Below, one piece after another: positions 7,708 through 16,816 of a stretch of DNA of 64,000 nt. The position numbers were made by a program, and so were the translations under genes. Each line of letters starts with the position of its first letter. Positions within the stretch are counted from its first letter, which is position 1. A model generated the notes under the pieces. The model was not told the DNA's origin. It ran no database searches and saw only the letters and a list, made by a program, of their open reading frames with translations. The DNA comes from Mucilaginibacter empetricola (GTDB taxonomy: Bacteria; Bacteroidota; Bacteroidia; Sphingobacteriales; Sphingobacteriaceae), in assembly GCF_024808665.1 (NCBI RefSeq), contig NZ_JANUBZ010000013.1, positions 1 through 64,000 on the forward strand. Reading direction: 5' to 3'.

Positions 7708-8451
7708 ATGAAAATATTAGTGTGTATAAGCCAGGTACCGGATACCAGTACTAAAATTATACTAAAAGATAACAATACCGCCATCAGTAGCGATGGTGTA
7801 ACTTACATCATAAATCCTTATGATGAATGGTATGCGTTGATCCGCGCGTTGGAACTAAAAGAAACAGGCGTGGCTACTGACGTCCATTTAATAACAGTAG
7901 GAAAAGCTGATGTAGAACCTATCATCAGAAAAGGACTGGCATTAGGCGGCGATGAAGCTATCCGTATTGATGCTGCACCCAATGACGCTTATGAAACTGC
8001 CAATTATATTGCAGAATATGCCAAAAGTGTGGGTTATGATTTGATACTATGTGGTAAAGAATCTATCGATTACAATAACGGGACCACTGGTGTGATGATT
8101 GCTGAATTACTGGATGTGGATTATATAGGCTTTGCTACCAGTATCCAGATTGAGGGTAATATAGCTACCGTTAACCGTGAAATTGAGGGTGGTGAAGAAA
8201 CAGATACCTGTAATTTGCCTGTAGTAATTGCATGCCAAAAAGGTGTCGCCGAGGCTCGCATACCCAATATGCGGGGAATAATGGCCGCACGTACCCGTCC
8301 ACTAAAAGTTGTTACACCTACGGCAGTAGCCCCGGTTGCGTCAATTTTGTCGTATGAAATGCCTCCGGCTAAGGCGGGCATTAAACTGGTTGATCCGGAT
8401 AATATGGATGAACTGGTTGAATTGCTTCATTCAGAAGCAAAAGTTATTTAA
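7708..8451 (+). CDS. etfB: Electron transfer flavoprotein, beta subunit
   Basis: AMP-binding subunit of ETF, which accepts electrons from acyl-CoA dehydrogenase and delivers them to the quinone pool through ETF-quinone oxidoreductase. The 247-residue protein begins MKILVCISQVPDTSTKI as in the family. It has CGKESIDYNNGTTGVMIAELLDVDYIGFATSI, and the ETF-beta signature region VIACQKGVAEARIPNMRGIMAARTRPL. Length is normal. It is followed by etfA after 26 bases. Placement beside the dehydrogenase argues for a beta-oxidation ETF and not a nitrogen-fixation type. Confidence 0.93.
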   Translation: MKILVCISQVPDTSTKIILKDNNTAISSDGVTYIINPYDEWYALIRALELKETGVATDVHLITVGKADVEPIIRKGLALGGDEAIRIDAAPNDAYETANYIAEYAKSVGYDLILCGKESIDYNNGTTGVMIAELLDVDYIGFATSIQIEGNIATVNREIEGGEETDTCNLPVVIACQKGVAEARIPNMRGIMAARTRPLKVVTPTAVAPVASILSYEMPPAKAGIKLVDPDNMDELVELLHSEAKVI

Positions 8452-8477
8452 TCTATCCTAAAAAATAATTACGAAAG

Positions 8478-9455
8478 ATGTCTGTATTAGTATTGGTAGA
8501 ACATACCGAAGGAATTATAAAAAAGAAAAGTTTTGAAGCAGTTCAATATGCTTCACATATAGCCAAACAAAACGGCGCCACGGTAACTGCTGTTGTTTTG
8601 GGTAATGCACAGAGCTCAGAAATAGAAGGTTTAGGTGCATACGGTGCTCAAAAAGTATTGTATGTTGCCGATGCCCGTTTAGATGAATTGCATGCCCGAG
8701 CCTATGCGAAAGCATTAATTGTTGCAGCTCAAAAAGAAGATAGTAAAATTATCATTGCATTGCATGATATTAATGGAAGAGCTGTCGCTCCACGCGTTGC
8801 CGTTAAATTAAAAGCAGGGTTGGTGGCAGGCGCATTGTCGTATCCTGATACTGAAAAGGGTTTTGTAATAAAAAAGGCCGTTTTCTCAGGTAAAGCTTTT
8901 GCATTTGTAAATATTTTGAGTGATGCGAAAGTAATCACCTTAATGCCAAACTCATTTCAATTAAATAAAGCCGAAGGAAAAGCGACTGTTGAAAAGCTGG
9001 ATGTTAGTTTTGATGAAAAAGACTTCGGCATAAAAGTAAAACAAGTTAATAAAGTAAGCGGGGAAGTATCGCTGGCTGATGCTGAACTGGTTGTCTCTGG
9101 CGGTCGTGGTATGAAAGGCCCTGAAAACTGGGGACTGATTGAAGATTTAGCCAAGGAATTGGGTGCTGCAACAGCATGCTCGCGCCCGGTTGCCGATTCA
9201 CACTGGCGTCCGCATCATGAGCATGTTGGTCAAACAGGAGGAACTATTCGACCTAATTTATATATCGCCGTTGGTATATCAGGGGCCATTCAGCATTTGG
9301 CAGGGGTTAATGGATCAAAAACCATCGTTGTAATCAATAAAGATCCAGAAGCGCCATTTTTTAAGGCAGCTAATTACGGGGTAGTTGGCGATGCGATGGA
9401 AGTTCTTCCTAAATTAACTGCTGCGGTAAAAAAGTACAAGGAAACTCATAAATAA
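8478..9455 (+). CDS. etfA: Electron transfer flavoprotein, alpha subunit
   Basis: FAD-carrying subunit that pairs with EtfB. The 325-residue protein has the C-terminal FAD domain with GGRGMKGPENW, then CSRPVADSHWRPHHEHVGQTG, and the ETF-alpha signature LYIAVGISGAIQHLAGVNGSKTIVVINKDPEAPFF. The terminal part reads NYGVVGDAMEVLPKL, as expected. Eight bases separate it from a thioesterase, so the genes are very probably on one transcript. Confidence 0.94.
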   Translation: MSVLVLVEHTEGIIKKKSFEAVQYASHIAKQNGATVTAVVLGNAQSSEIEGLGAYGAQKVLYVADARLDELHARAYAKALIVAAQKEDSKIIIALHDINGRAVAPRVAVKLKAGLVAGALSYPDTEKGFVIKKAVFSGKAFAFVNILSDAKVITLMPNSFQLNKAEGKATVEKLDVSFDEKDFGIKVKQVNKVSGEVSLADAELVVSGGRGMKGPENWGLIEDLAKELGAATACSRPVADSHWRPHHEHVGQTGGTIRPNLYIAVGISGAIQHLAGVNGSKTIVVINKDPEAPFFKAANYGVVGDAMEVLPKLTAAVKKYKETHK

Positions 9456-9463
9456 CTCGGGTT

Positions 9464-9907
9464 ATGAACGTTTATTACGAAGGACAGGTTTTGTGGTCGC
9501 AAATTGATGCTAACCAGCATTTGCGCCACTCGGCTTATGCTGATTTTGCCGCACAAGCAAGGTTAAATATGCTGCAGCAATTAGGTTTAAAACCGGCTTT
9601 ATTGCTTGAGCAAAAAATAGGGCCGGTATTGTTTAGAGAAGAGCTTTTTTACCTGCACGAAGTGATTTTAAATGATACCATTAAGATGACTTGCGAGCTT
9701 TCAAAAGCCCGTGCAGATGGTTCCCGTTGGTCGATAAAGCACGAAATGTACAGGAGCGATGGCGTTAAGGCAGCTATTATTAATGTGGATGGTGCCTGGA
9801 TTGATATGGAGAAACGCAAATTATGCCCGTTGCCTATGGATGTGAGCGAGCTTTTTATGAGAGCCAATAAAACCAGTGATTTTGTTGAAGATGTACCTAA
9901 AGTTTAA
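9464..9907 (+). CDS. Acyl-CoA thioesterase, hotdog fold (4HBT type)
   Basis: A 147-residue single-domain hotdog protein. The N-terminal QIDANQHLRHSAYADFAAQARL follows the YbgC/4-hydroxybenzoyl-CoA thioesterase pattern, in which the Asp (residue 15 here) is catalytic. KHEMYRSDGVKAAIINVDGAWID forms the later strands. It would release CoA from acyl-CoA, and in this operon may relieve CoA trapping when an intermediate stalls. The spacing to the neighbours (8 and 18 bases) indicates co-transcription. The substrate chain length cannot be read from sequence. Confidence 0.78.
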   Translation: MNVYYEGQVLWSQIDANQHLRHSAYADFAAQARLNMLQQLGLKPALLLEQKIGPVLFREELFYLHEVILNDTIKMTCELSKARADGSRWSIKHEMYRSDGVKAAIINVDGAWIDMEKRKLCPLPMDVSELFMRANKTSDFVEDVPKV

Positions 9908-9925
9908 CACATATACCTAATAATA

Positions 9926-10192
9926 ATGATTCAATTAAAAGATGTTTTTGAAGCGGCTGTAAAAGACAGTAAAGAACTGCCTTCGCGTCCGGATAATGAA
10001 ATATTACTGCAAATTTACAGTTTATATAAACAAGCAACCGAAGGCGATATTAACGCTGATAATCCGCCGGGAATGTTCGACTTTGTGGCCAAAGCCAAGT
10101 ATGATACCTGGTTAAAATTAAAGAGTGTTAGTGCCGAAGATGCGATGAGGCAATACATTAACCTGATTGCTGAGCTATCGGGAAACAAATAA
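9926..10192 (+). CDS. Acyl-CoA-binding protein
   Basis: An 88-residue protein with the full ACBP pattern: LPSRPDNEILLQIYSLYKQATEGD, NADNPPGMFDFVAKAKYDTWLKLKSVSAEDAMRQYINLI. The Tyr/Lys pair of 'YKQAT' and the KAKYDTW segment line the CoA pocket in known ACBPs. These proteins bind long-chain acyl-CoA in the cytosol and deliver it to enzymes. They are common in eukaryotes and much rarer in bacteria, so one inside a beta-oxidation operon is notable. It ends the first gene block; a 220-base gap follows before the bifunctional enzyme. Confidence 0.9.
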   Translation: MIQLKDVFEAAVKDSKELPSRPDNEILLQIYSLYKQATEGDINADNPPGMFDFVAKAKYDTWLKLKSVSAEDAMRQYINLIAELSGNK

Positions 10193-10412
10193 CAAAATAA
10201 AGTTCCGAAATATTGACAAATGTTTCCGTCATTTGGACCTTTATATAATCATCCTTAAAGGGATATTTGCTAATATAAACCAATACCAATTATTAAATCA
10301 TTTCGGGGCTAAACTGCTTTTTGTAAAGATGGCAGAATAAACAACAGGGCGTTAAATACTTAAGGCTTGTTTGCGGAATGAATATTACAACCATTTAAAA
10401 TAACGTATTTGC

Positions 10413-12794
10413 ATGGATGCCAAACGAATAATAAAAAAGGTAGCTGTACTGGGTTCAGGGGTAATGGGCAGTCGTATAGCCTGCCACTTTGCAAACATTG
10501 GGGTGCAGGTATTGCTATTGGATATTGTACCCAAAGATGCACCTGAAAACGATAAGAAGGTCAGGAATAAAATAGTGAATGATGCGTTGGATTTTGCTTT
10601 AAAATCAAACCCTTCGCCAATCTATCTCAAATCATTCGCAAAGCGCATCACAACGGGAAATTTTGATGATGATATGCCCAAAATTGCTGATTGCGATTGG
10701 GTAATAGAAGTGGTGGTCGAACGCCTCGACATCAAACAAAAAGTATTCGAAAATGTCGAGAAATTCCGTAAAGCGGGCACGCTCATCACCTCAAATACTT
10801 CAGGTATTCCTATTCATCTGATGGCAGAGGGTAGAAGCGACGACTTTAAAAAACATTTCTGCGGAAGCCACTTCTTTAATCCGCCACGCTATTTAAAACT
10901 GCTAGAGGTTATTCCAACAAAGGATACTTTGCCCGAGGTAACTAATTTCCTGATGGAATTTGGCGAGAAATTCCTCGGTAAAACCACTGTTTTGGCTAAA
11001 GATACACCGGCATTTATTGGTAACAGGGTAGGTGTGTTCAGTATAATGAGCGTGCTGAACTATGTGAGCAAAACGGGCATGACCGTAGAAGAAGTTGATA
11101 AGCTTACCGGACCAGTTATCGGTCACCCAAAATCAGCTACTTTCCGCACCAGTGATGTTGTTGGTTTAGATACTATGATCCATGTGGCTAACGGTCTTTA
11201 TGAAAACGCACCGAAAGACGAAGCCAGAGAAATATTTAAAATTCCTGATTTTGTAACCGGTATGGCCAAAAACAACTGGCTGGGCAGCAAAACCAACCAG
11301 GGTTTTTATAAAAAAGAAAAGGTTGATGGCGTAAACCAATTTTATGCGCTCGACTTAAAAACTTTGGAATATAAGCCATCACAAAAAGTAAAATTCCCAT
11401 CATTGGAGACCACTAAGGCGGTTGATAGTTTAAAAGATCGGCTTAAAACACTTTTTGCAGCAAAAGATAAAGCAGGTGATTTTTATCGTGCTACTTTTTA
11501 TGAATTATTTGCTTATGCCAGTAACCGCATACCCGAAATTGCTGATGAGTTTTACAAAATAGACGCTGCCATCAGTGCTGGTTTTGGCTGGGAAATGGGC
11601 CCTTTTGAAAAATGGGATGCTCTTGGCGCCGAAGAAACCTTGAAGGCAATGGAAACTGCCAGCAATAAACCTGCTCAATGGGTTTATGATATGCTTGCTT
11701 CCGGCGCAAAAAGTTTTTATAAGGTTGAAGGCGGCAAACGTTTGTATTATGATATTCCATCCAAAACCTACCAGATAATTCCGGGAACGGAGAGTTTTAT
11801 TTTGCTGGATAATATCCGCCCAACACATACCATATGGAAAAACAGCGGTACTACCATTACCGATATTGGCGATGGTATACTCAACCTGGAGTTTCATACC
11901 AAAATGAATACCATAGGTGGCGATGTGATAGAAGGTATCAACAAAGCCATAACGCTGGCCGAGAAGAATTATAAAGGCCTGGTAATATCAAACGAAGGAG
12001 CCAATTTTAGTGCAGGTGCCAATGTTGGGATGATATTTATGATGGCTGTTGAACAGGAGTTTGATGAGCTGAATATGGTGATCAAAGCTTTTCAAAATAC
12101 GATGATGCGCATCAGGTATTCATCTATTCCGGTGGTAGCCGCTCCGCATCAGATGGCATTAGGCGGCGGGTGTGAGTTATGCCTACATGCTGATAAGGTT
12201 GTTGCCCATGCCGAATTGTATATGGGTTTGGTTGAATTTGGCGTAGGCTTAATACCCGGCGGCGGCGGTACAAAAGAGTTTGCTTTAAGATTATCGGACG
12301 AATTGCAGGATGGCGATATTGAGCTTAATAACTTCCGCGACAGGTTTTTAACCATTGGTCAGGCAAAAGTATCTACCTCGGCTTACGAGGCTTTTGAATT
12401 GGGCTATTTGAAAAAGGGTCGTGATGTAGTTGTTGTTTCTCAAAATAGGTTATTGGCCGAAGCTAAACAACAGTGCTTACAACTTGCTGATGAAGGCTAC
12501 GTACAACCTATACCGCGAATTGATATCAGGGTACTGGGCAAACAAGCTCTTGGCTTGGGTTATGTAGGCGCTAATACTATGTATAGCGGCAACTATATCA
12601 GCGAGCACGATGTGAAAATATCACAGAAATTGGCTTATGTAATCTCGGGCGGGGATTTATCACAACCATCCCTTGTAAGCGAAGAATATTTGCTGGGCTT
12701 GGAGCGTGACGCTTTTGTATCGCTGTGTATGGAAAAGAAAACCCTGGAAAGAATTCAATCCATTTTAACAGGCGGAAAAGTGCTGAGGAATTAA
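10413..12794 (+). CDS. 3-hydroxyacyl-CoA dehydrogenase / enoyl-CoA hydratase (FadN-like)
   Basis: Bifunctional 793-residue enzyme for the second and third steps of beta-oxidation. The NAD-binding dehydrogenase is N-terminal (VAVLGSGVMGSRIACHFA, GSGVMG at residues 14-19; GSHFFNPPRYLKLLEVIP). The crotonase/hydratase domain is C-terminal (FSAGANVGMIF, then GGGCELCLHADKVVAHAELYMGLVEFGVGLIPGGGG at about 584-616). This order is the reverse of E. coli FadB and agrees with Bacillus FadN, as does the length. Thiolase follows, as in fadNA. The 220-base upstream gap holds an imperfect inverted repeat (CAAATG at 10217 with CATTTG at 10230) but no promoter I would defend. Confidence 0.92.
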   Translation: MDAKRIIKKVAVLGSGVMGSRIACHFANIGVQVLLLDIVPKDAPENDKKVRNKIVNDALDFALKSNPSPIYLKSFAKRITTGNFDDDMPKIADCDWVIEVVVERLDIKQKVFENVEKFRKAGTLITSNTSGIPIHLMAEGRSDDFKKHFCGSHFFNPPRYLKLLEVIPTKDTLPEVTNFLMEFGEKFLGKTTVLAKDTPAFIGNRVGVFSIMSVLNYVSKTGMTVEEVDKLTGPVIGHPKSATFRTSDVVGLDTMIHVANGLYENAPKDEAREIFKIPDFVTGMAKNNWLGSKTNQGFYKKEKVDGVNQFYALDLKTLEYKPSQKVKFPSLETTKAVDSLKDRLKTLFAAKDKAGDFYRATFYELFAYASNRIPEIADEFYKIDAAISAGFGWEMGPFEKWDALGAEETLKAMETASNKPAQWVYDMLASGAKSFYKVEGGKRLYYDIPSKTYQIIPGTESFILLDNIRPTHTIWKNSGTTITDIGDGILNLEFHTKMNTIGGDVIEGINKAITLAEKNYKGLVISNEGANFSAGANVGMIFMMAVEQEFDELNMVIKAFQNTMMRIRYSSIPVVAAPHQMALGGGCELCLHADKVVAHAELYMGLVEFGVGLIPGGGGTKEFALRLSDELQDGDIELNNFRDRFLTIGQAKVSTSAYEAFELGYLKKGRDVVVVSQNRLLAEAKQQCLQLADEGYVQPIPRIDIRVLGKQALGLGYVGANTMYSGNYISEHDVKISQKLAYVISGGDLSQPSLVSEEYLLGLERDAFVSLCMEKKTLERIQSILTGGKVLRN

Positions 12795-12808
12795 TCGTTG
12801 ATGGGTTA

Positions 12809-12962
12809 AAGAATCAAGAGCCAAGATTCAAGAATCAGGAATTGAGAAATAAATAAAAGTTAAAAACCTGAGATCAAAAGTAGAGAAATAGAGAAGCATA
12901 GTGAAAAGTCAGCTGGAAATACTTCTGGTCTTGATTCTTGGCTCTTTCTTCTTGGTTCTTAG
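12809..12962. repeat. Intergenic GAATCAAGA-type inverted repeat, copy A
   Basis: The space between the FadN-like gene and thiolase is filled by repeats of short words such as AAGAATCA and AAGAGCCAAGA. An 18-base stretch at 12816-12833 pairs with 12929-12946 at 17 of 18 positions, so the RNA would fold into a long hairpin. Copy B of the same family lies at 19826-19924. Confidence 0.65.
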
Positions 12963-12989
12963 CTACAGGTTCTCAAAAAAACATAAAAA

Positions 12990-14165
12990 ATGAACGCATA
13001 CATAGTGGCTGCAAGCCGGAGCGCTGTTGGAAAAGCAACAAGAGGGGGTTTAAGGTTTACACGACCTGATACCCTTGCTGCCGATGTTATTAAACACCTG
13101 GTTGCCTTGGTTCCTAATGTTGACAAGGAGCAAATTGATGATGTAATTGTTGGTAATGCAACTCCCGAGGCAGAACAAGGTTTAAATGTTGCCCGTTTAA
13201 TCTCATTAATTGCATTGGATACCGATAAAGTTCCTGGGATGACCGTAAATCGTTACTGCGCATCGGGGCTGGAAACTATTGCTATCGCGGCAGCAAAAAT
13301 ACATAGTGGTATTTCAGATTGTATTATAGCTGGAGGTGTTGAGAGCATGAGCTTGTTGCCAATGGGCGGCTGGCGCGTAGTACCCAATGCAGACGTTGCT
13401 TTGGCGCATCCCGACTATTACTGGGGTATGGGTCTCACCGCCGAAGCAGTTGCCAGTGAATATAAAGTAAGCAGGGAAGAACAGGATCAGTTTGCCTATA
13501 ACTCTCATCAAAAAGCTATAGCTGCTATTAAGGAAGGAAAGTTTAAAGACGAGATTGTTCCGGTTAATATCGTAGAAACTTATGTTGATGAAAGCGGCAA
13601 GAAGAAGAAACGTGAATTTAAGGTTGATACTGACGAGGGGCCTCGTGCCGATACATCATTGGACGCATTGGCAAAATTGAAGCCTGTATTTAATGCAAAA
13701 GGCGTTGTTACGGCGGGTAATTCATCCCAAACCAGTGATGGTGCTGCATTTGTAATGGTGGTGAGCGAAAAGTTTATGAAACAAAATAACCTTACACCCA
13801 TTGCCCGCATGGTAAATTATGCTGTTGCAGGCGTTCCGCCGCGTATTATGGGGATAGGTCCGCTAGTAGCTATTCCTAAGGTATTAAAACTGGCGGGCAT
13901 GAAACAACAGGATATTGACCTGATTGAATTAAATGAAGCATTTGCTTCTCAATCACTGGCTATTATAAAAGGATTGGAATTAAATCCGGATATTGTAAAT
14001 GTAAACGGAGGCGCTATAGCATTGGGGCATCCGCTGGGTTGTACGGGAGCAAAGCTTTCGGTGCAATTGTTTAACGAATTGAAGAGACGTGATAAAAAAT
14101 ATGGTATGGTTACCATGTGTGTAGGAACAGGGCAGGGAGCGGCAGGTATATTTGAATTGTTATAG
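12990..14165 (+). CDS. fadA: Acetyl-CoA C-acyltransferase (3-ketoacyl-CoA thiolase)
   Basis: Cleaves 3-ketoacyl-CoA to acetyl-CoA and a shortened acyl-CoA. Thiolase motifs are complete: NRYCASGLETIA with nucleophile Cys90, NGGAIALGHPLGCTGAK with His347, and MCVGTGQGAAGIFE with Cys377. Length 391 is typical. Context decides for the degradative role over biosynthetic acetoacetyl-CoA thiolase. It lies behind a 195-base repeat-containing gap that does not show a clear promoter, and is followed at 39 bases by an acyl-CoA ligase. Confidence 0.92.
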   Translation: MNAYIVAASRSAVGKATRGGLRFTRPDTLAADVIKHLVALVPNVDKEQIDDVIVGNATPEAEQGLNVARLISLIALDTDKVPGMTVNRYCASGLETIAIAAAKIHSGISDCIIAGGVESMSLLPMGGWRVVPNADVALAHPDYYWGMGLTAEAVASEYKVSREEQDQFAYNSHQKAIAAIKEGKFKDEIVPVNIVETYVDESGKKKKREFKVDTDEGPRADTSLDALAKLKPVFNAKGVVTAGNSSQTSDGAAFVMVVSEKFMKQNNLTPIARMVNYAVAGVPPRIMGIGPLVAIPKVLKLAGMKQQDIDLIELNEAFASQSLAIIKGLELNPDIVNVNGGAIALGHPLGCTGAKLSVQLFNELKRRDKKYGMVTMCVGTGQGAAGIFELL

Positions 14166-14204
14166 TATTTTATCATGTCATTTTAACTTATAACTGTTTT
14201 ACGA

Positions 14205-16019
14205 ATGGAAAAAGCAACAAGATTATTTGATTGCATGGCAGTTCAGGCTAGTGAACCCAGAACCGACTTATTAAATGCAAAAGTAAACGGAAGCTGGAAA
14301 GCTTACAGTACAACAGAAGTGCACGGTCTGGTTTATCAGCTAACCCAGGCACTGCTTGATTTAGGTATTTCCACAGGCGATGGTACAGTTGAAGGGCGTG
14401 ATAAAATAGGTTTAATAAGTGCTGGCAGGCCTGAGTGGGTAATTACTGATTTGGCCGTACAGCTTACCGGCGCAGTGCTGGTGCCATTATATCCCAATAC
14501 TAATACTAAAGAAATTGAGCAGATTTTGATTGAAGCTGATGTAAAATACCTGTTTGTAAGTACAAAAGAATTATTCGAAAAAGCAAAGCAAATACATGCC
14601 AATGTACCATCATTAAGAACCATTTTTTCTTTTGATGAACTGGATAATTGCCCTAACTGGACCGAACTGCTCAAGCCATTAAAGCCTGGCTATGAACAAA
14701 GAATAAATGATATCAGCAACCAAATTAAAAAGGACGACGTTACCACAATAATTTACACCTCAGGTACTACAGGAAGGCCAAAAGGAGTAATGCTTACGCA
14801 CGAAAATATTTTGAGTAACGTTACCGCATCAGGTGATATACTGGTGCAAATACCTATAAAAGAGAGACGTGCATTAAGCTTTTTGCCATTGAATCACATC
14901 TTCGAAAAAATGGTAACCTATATTTATCTTTTCTACGGCTTTTCGGTTTCTTATGCCGAAAATATGGATACGATAGGCCCTAATATGCGCGAGGTTAAAC
15001 CTTATCTGTTTACTGCGGTTCCGCGGGTGCTGGAGAAAGTTTTTGAACGAATAATGGTTGAGGGCCAGAAACTTACAGGTATAAAAAGAAAGATATTCTT
15101 CTGGGCTGTAAGTGTGGCCGATCAGTTTGAGATTGGCAAAAGTAGCCCGGGATATAAACTTAAATTGGCCATAGCCGATAAACTGGTATTTAGTAAATGG
15201 CGTGCTGCTGTCGGTGGAAATATAAAAGCCATCGTGGTGGGAAGTTCATCAACTCCGATCAGGCTCGAAAAAATATTTACAGCTGCCGATATGGTAGTGA
15301 TAGAAGGTTATGGTTTAACGGAAACCTCGCCGGTAATTGCGGTTAACCATTATGCCGAAAGCGGCAGGAAATTTGGCACGGTAGGGCCGCTGTTGGGCGG
15401 CGTGCAGGTGCAAATAGCCGAAGATGGCGAAATATTGTGTAAAGGGCCAAATGTTATGCCCGGCTATTATAAAAACCCTGAATTAACAGCCGAGGTATTG
15501 GCGGATGGCTGGTTCCATACCGGAGATATTGGTGTGTTGGATGAAGATAATTTCTTGAAAATAACCGATCGTAAAAAGGAAATATTCAAAACTTCGGGTG
15601 GCAAATATGTGGCTCCGTTACCTATTGAAAATAAGATGAAGGAAAACTACTTCATTGAACAAATGATGGTAGTTGGGTCAGAGCGGAAGTTTGCTGCCGC
15701 ATTGATAGTGCCATCATACACCAATCTGAAGCCGTGGTGCAAAAAGAATGATATTGAGTTTACTTCACACAAGGATCTTTTAAAAGATAAAAGGGTTATT
15801 GATATGTATCAATCTATTATCGATACCTATAATCCTGAATTTAACCACGTAGAGCAGGTAAAGAAAATTACTTTGCTGCCCGATGAGTGGTCGGTTGATA
15901 CCGGCGAGCTTACCCCAACAGGAAAAATGAAGCGTAAAATTATCACCGAAAAATACAAAATAGAGATCGACAGAATGTATGCTGGCGAAGTAAGTGAAAA
16001 CCCCGCCCTGGTAAATTAA
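14205..16019 (+). CDS. Long-chain fatty-acid--CoA ligase
   Basis: AMP-forming ligase that activates imported fatty acids with ATP and CoA. The 604-residue protein has the P-loop YTSGTTGRPKG (about 184-194), the YGLTETSP adenylate motif, GWFHTGDIG, and the hinge region ITDRKKEIFKTSGGKYVAP, ending with the catalytic Lys-bearing TPTGKMKRK. It is of the long, soluble FACL type seen widely in Bacteroidota. In this locus it receives fatty acids entering through the FadL-like porin. Its neighbours are thiolase upstream and an isomerase 10 bases downstream. Confidence 0.92.
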   Translation: MEKATRLFDCMAVQASEPRTDLLNAKVNGSWKAYSTTEVHGLVYQLTQALLDLGISTGDGTVEGRDKIGLISAGRPEWVITDLAVQLTGAVLVPLYPNTNTKEIEQILIEADVKYLFVSTKELFEKAKQIHANVPSLRTIFSFDELDNCPNWTELLKPLKPGYEQRINDISNQIKKDDVTTIIYTSGTTGRPKGVMLTHENILSNVTASGDILVQIPIKERRALSFLPLNHIFEKMVTYIYLFYGFSVSYAENMDTIGPNMREVKPYLFTAVPRVLEKVFERIMVEGQKLTGIKRKIFFWAVSVADQFEIGKSSPGYKLKLAIADKLVFSKWRAAVGGNIKAIVVGSSSTPIRLEKIFTAADMVVIEGYGLTETSPVIAVNHYAESGRKFGTVGPLLGGVQVQIAEDGEILCKGPNVMPGYYKNPELTAEVLADGWFHTGDIGVLDEDNFLKITDRKKEIFKTSGGKYVAPLPIENKMKENYFIEQMMVVGSERKFAAALIVPSYTNLKPWCKKNDIEFTSHKDLLKDKRVIDMYQSIIDTYNPEFNHVEQVKKITLLPDEWSVDTGELTPTGKMKRKIITEKYKIEIDRMYAGEVSENPALVN

Positions 16020-16029
16020 TCGAAGAACA

Positions 16030-16809
16030 ATGGACACATTTCAATTGAAAATCAGGGATAGGTTAGCGATGATAGCGCTTGACAGAGGGCGTTCAAATCC
16101 TATTAATCATCAAATGGTTAAAGAACTAACCAGTTGTATCAGGAATTTAGATGCCGATGACACCAATGTAGGCGGATTACTGTTAACCGGCAAAGAAGGT
16201 TTTTTCTCTTCGGGTATTGATCTGATTGAAGCTTACGAATACGATGAAGCGCAAAGCCGTGAGTTTTGGGTTGACTTTTTAGAACTGCAAAAGGTATTGG
16301 CCTCTTTTAAAAAGCCTATGGTTGCTGCTATAAGCGGTCACAGTCCCGCAGGCGGGTGTGTTATGGCGATTTGCTGCGACTATAGGGTAATGGCCGAGGG
16401 CAAGTTTGTTATTGGCTTAAATGAAATTCCTGTGGGCATTATTGTGCCCGATGGTATTTTTGATTTATACGCTTTCTGGCTTGGCAAACGTAAGGCTTAT
16501 CAGTATTTGTTAGAGGGTAAATTGCTGAATGTTAATGAAGCGCTTGATGCCGGTTTAATAGATGAATTGAGCGCGGCTGACAGCCTGTTAAGCACGGCAG
16601 AAAAGAAGATAAGAACCTACATGCAATTTAGTGCCACCACCTGGAGCCAAAGTAAATTAAACCTGCGCAAAGAATTGATAACTAAGTTAAATGGTGATCA
16701 ATCCGACACTTTAAATAAAATGCTTAGTCAGTGGTGGGCTCCTGCAACCCGCAAAGGCCTGCAAATGATGGTGGAGAATTTAAAATCAAAAAGTACTACT
16801 GCAAAATAA
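16030..16809 (+). CDS. Enoyl-CoA isomerase of the crotonase family (ECI1-like)
   Basis: A 259-residue crotonase-fold protein. The segment SGHSPAGGCVMAICCDYRVMAEGKFVIGLNEIPVGIIVP closely follows mitochondrial delta3,delta2-enoyl-CoA isomerase (ECI1), including PAGGC and GLNE. Glu132 sits where ECI1 has its single catalytic Glu. Such isomerases shift cis/trans-3 double bonds to trans-2, so that unsaturated fatty acids can continue through beta-oxidation. Next to it, 7 bases on, is a DECR1-like reductase, the partner enzyme for polyunsaturated chains. A plain enoyl-CoA hydratase is the alternative, but only one of the two hydratase glutamates is apparent. Confidence 0.8.
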   Translation: MDTFQLKIRDRLAMIALDRGRSNPINHQMVKELTSCIRNLDADDTNVGGLLLTGKEGFFSSGIDLIEAYEYDEAQSREFWVDFLELQKVLASFKKPMVAAISGHSPAGGCVMAICCDYRVMAEGKFVIGLNEIPVGIIVPDGIFDLYAFWLGKRKAYQYLLEGKLLNVNEALDAGLIDELSAADSLLSTAEKKIRTYMQFSATTWSQSKLNLRKELITKLNGDQSDTLNKMLSQWWAPATRKGLQMMVENLKSKSTTAK

Positions 16810-16816
16810 ACTTGTT

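Noticed and set aside
10217..10235. Inverted repeat CAAATG-N7-CATTTG before the FadN-like gene
   Set aside because: Only six bases per arm with AT-rich content; could be chance, and no promoter box aligns with it.
11505..11897. Minus-strand frame of 130 codons
   Set aside because: Lies fully inside the well-supported FadN-like gene on the other strand and shows no motif.
14336..14674. Minus-strand frame of 112 codons
   Set aside because: Antisense shadow of the acyl-CoA ligase; Ser/Leu-rich product without features.
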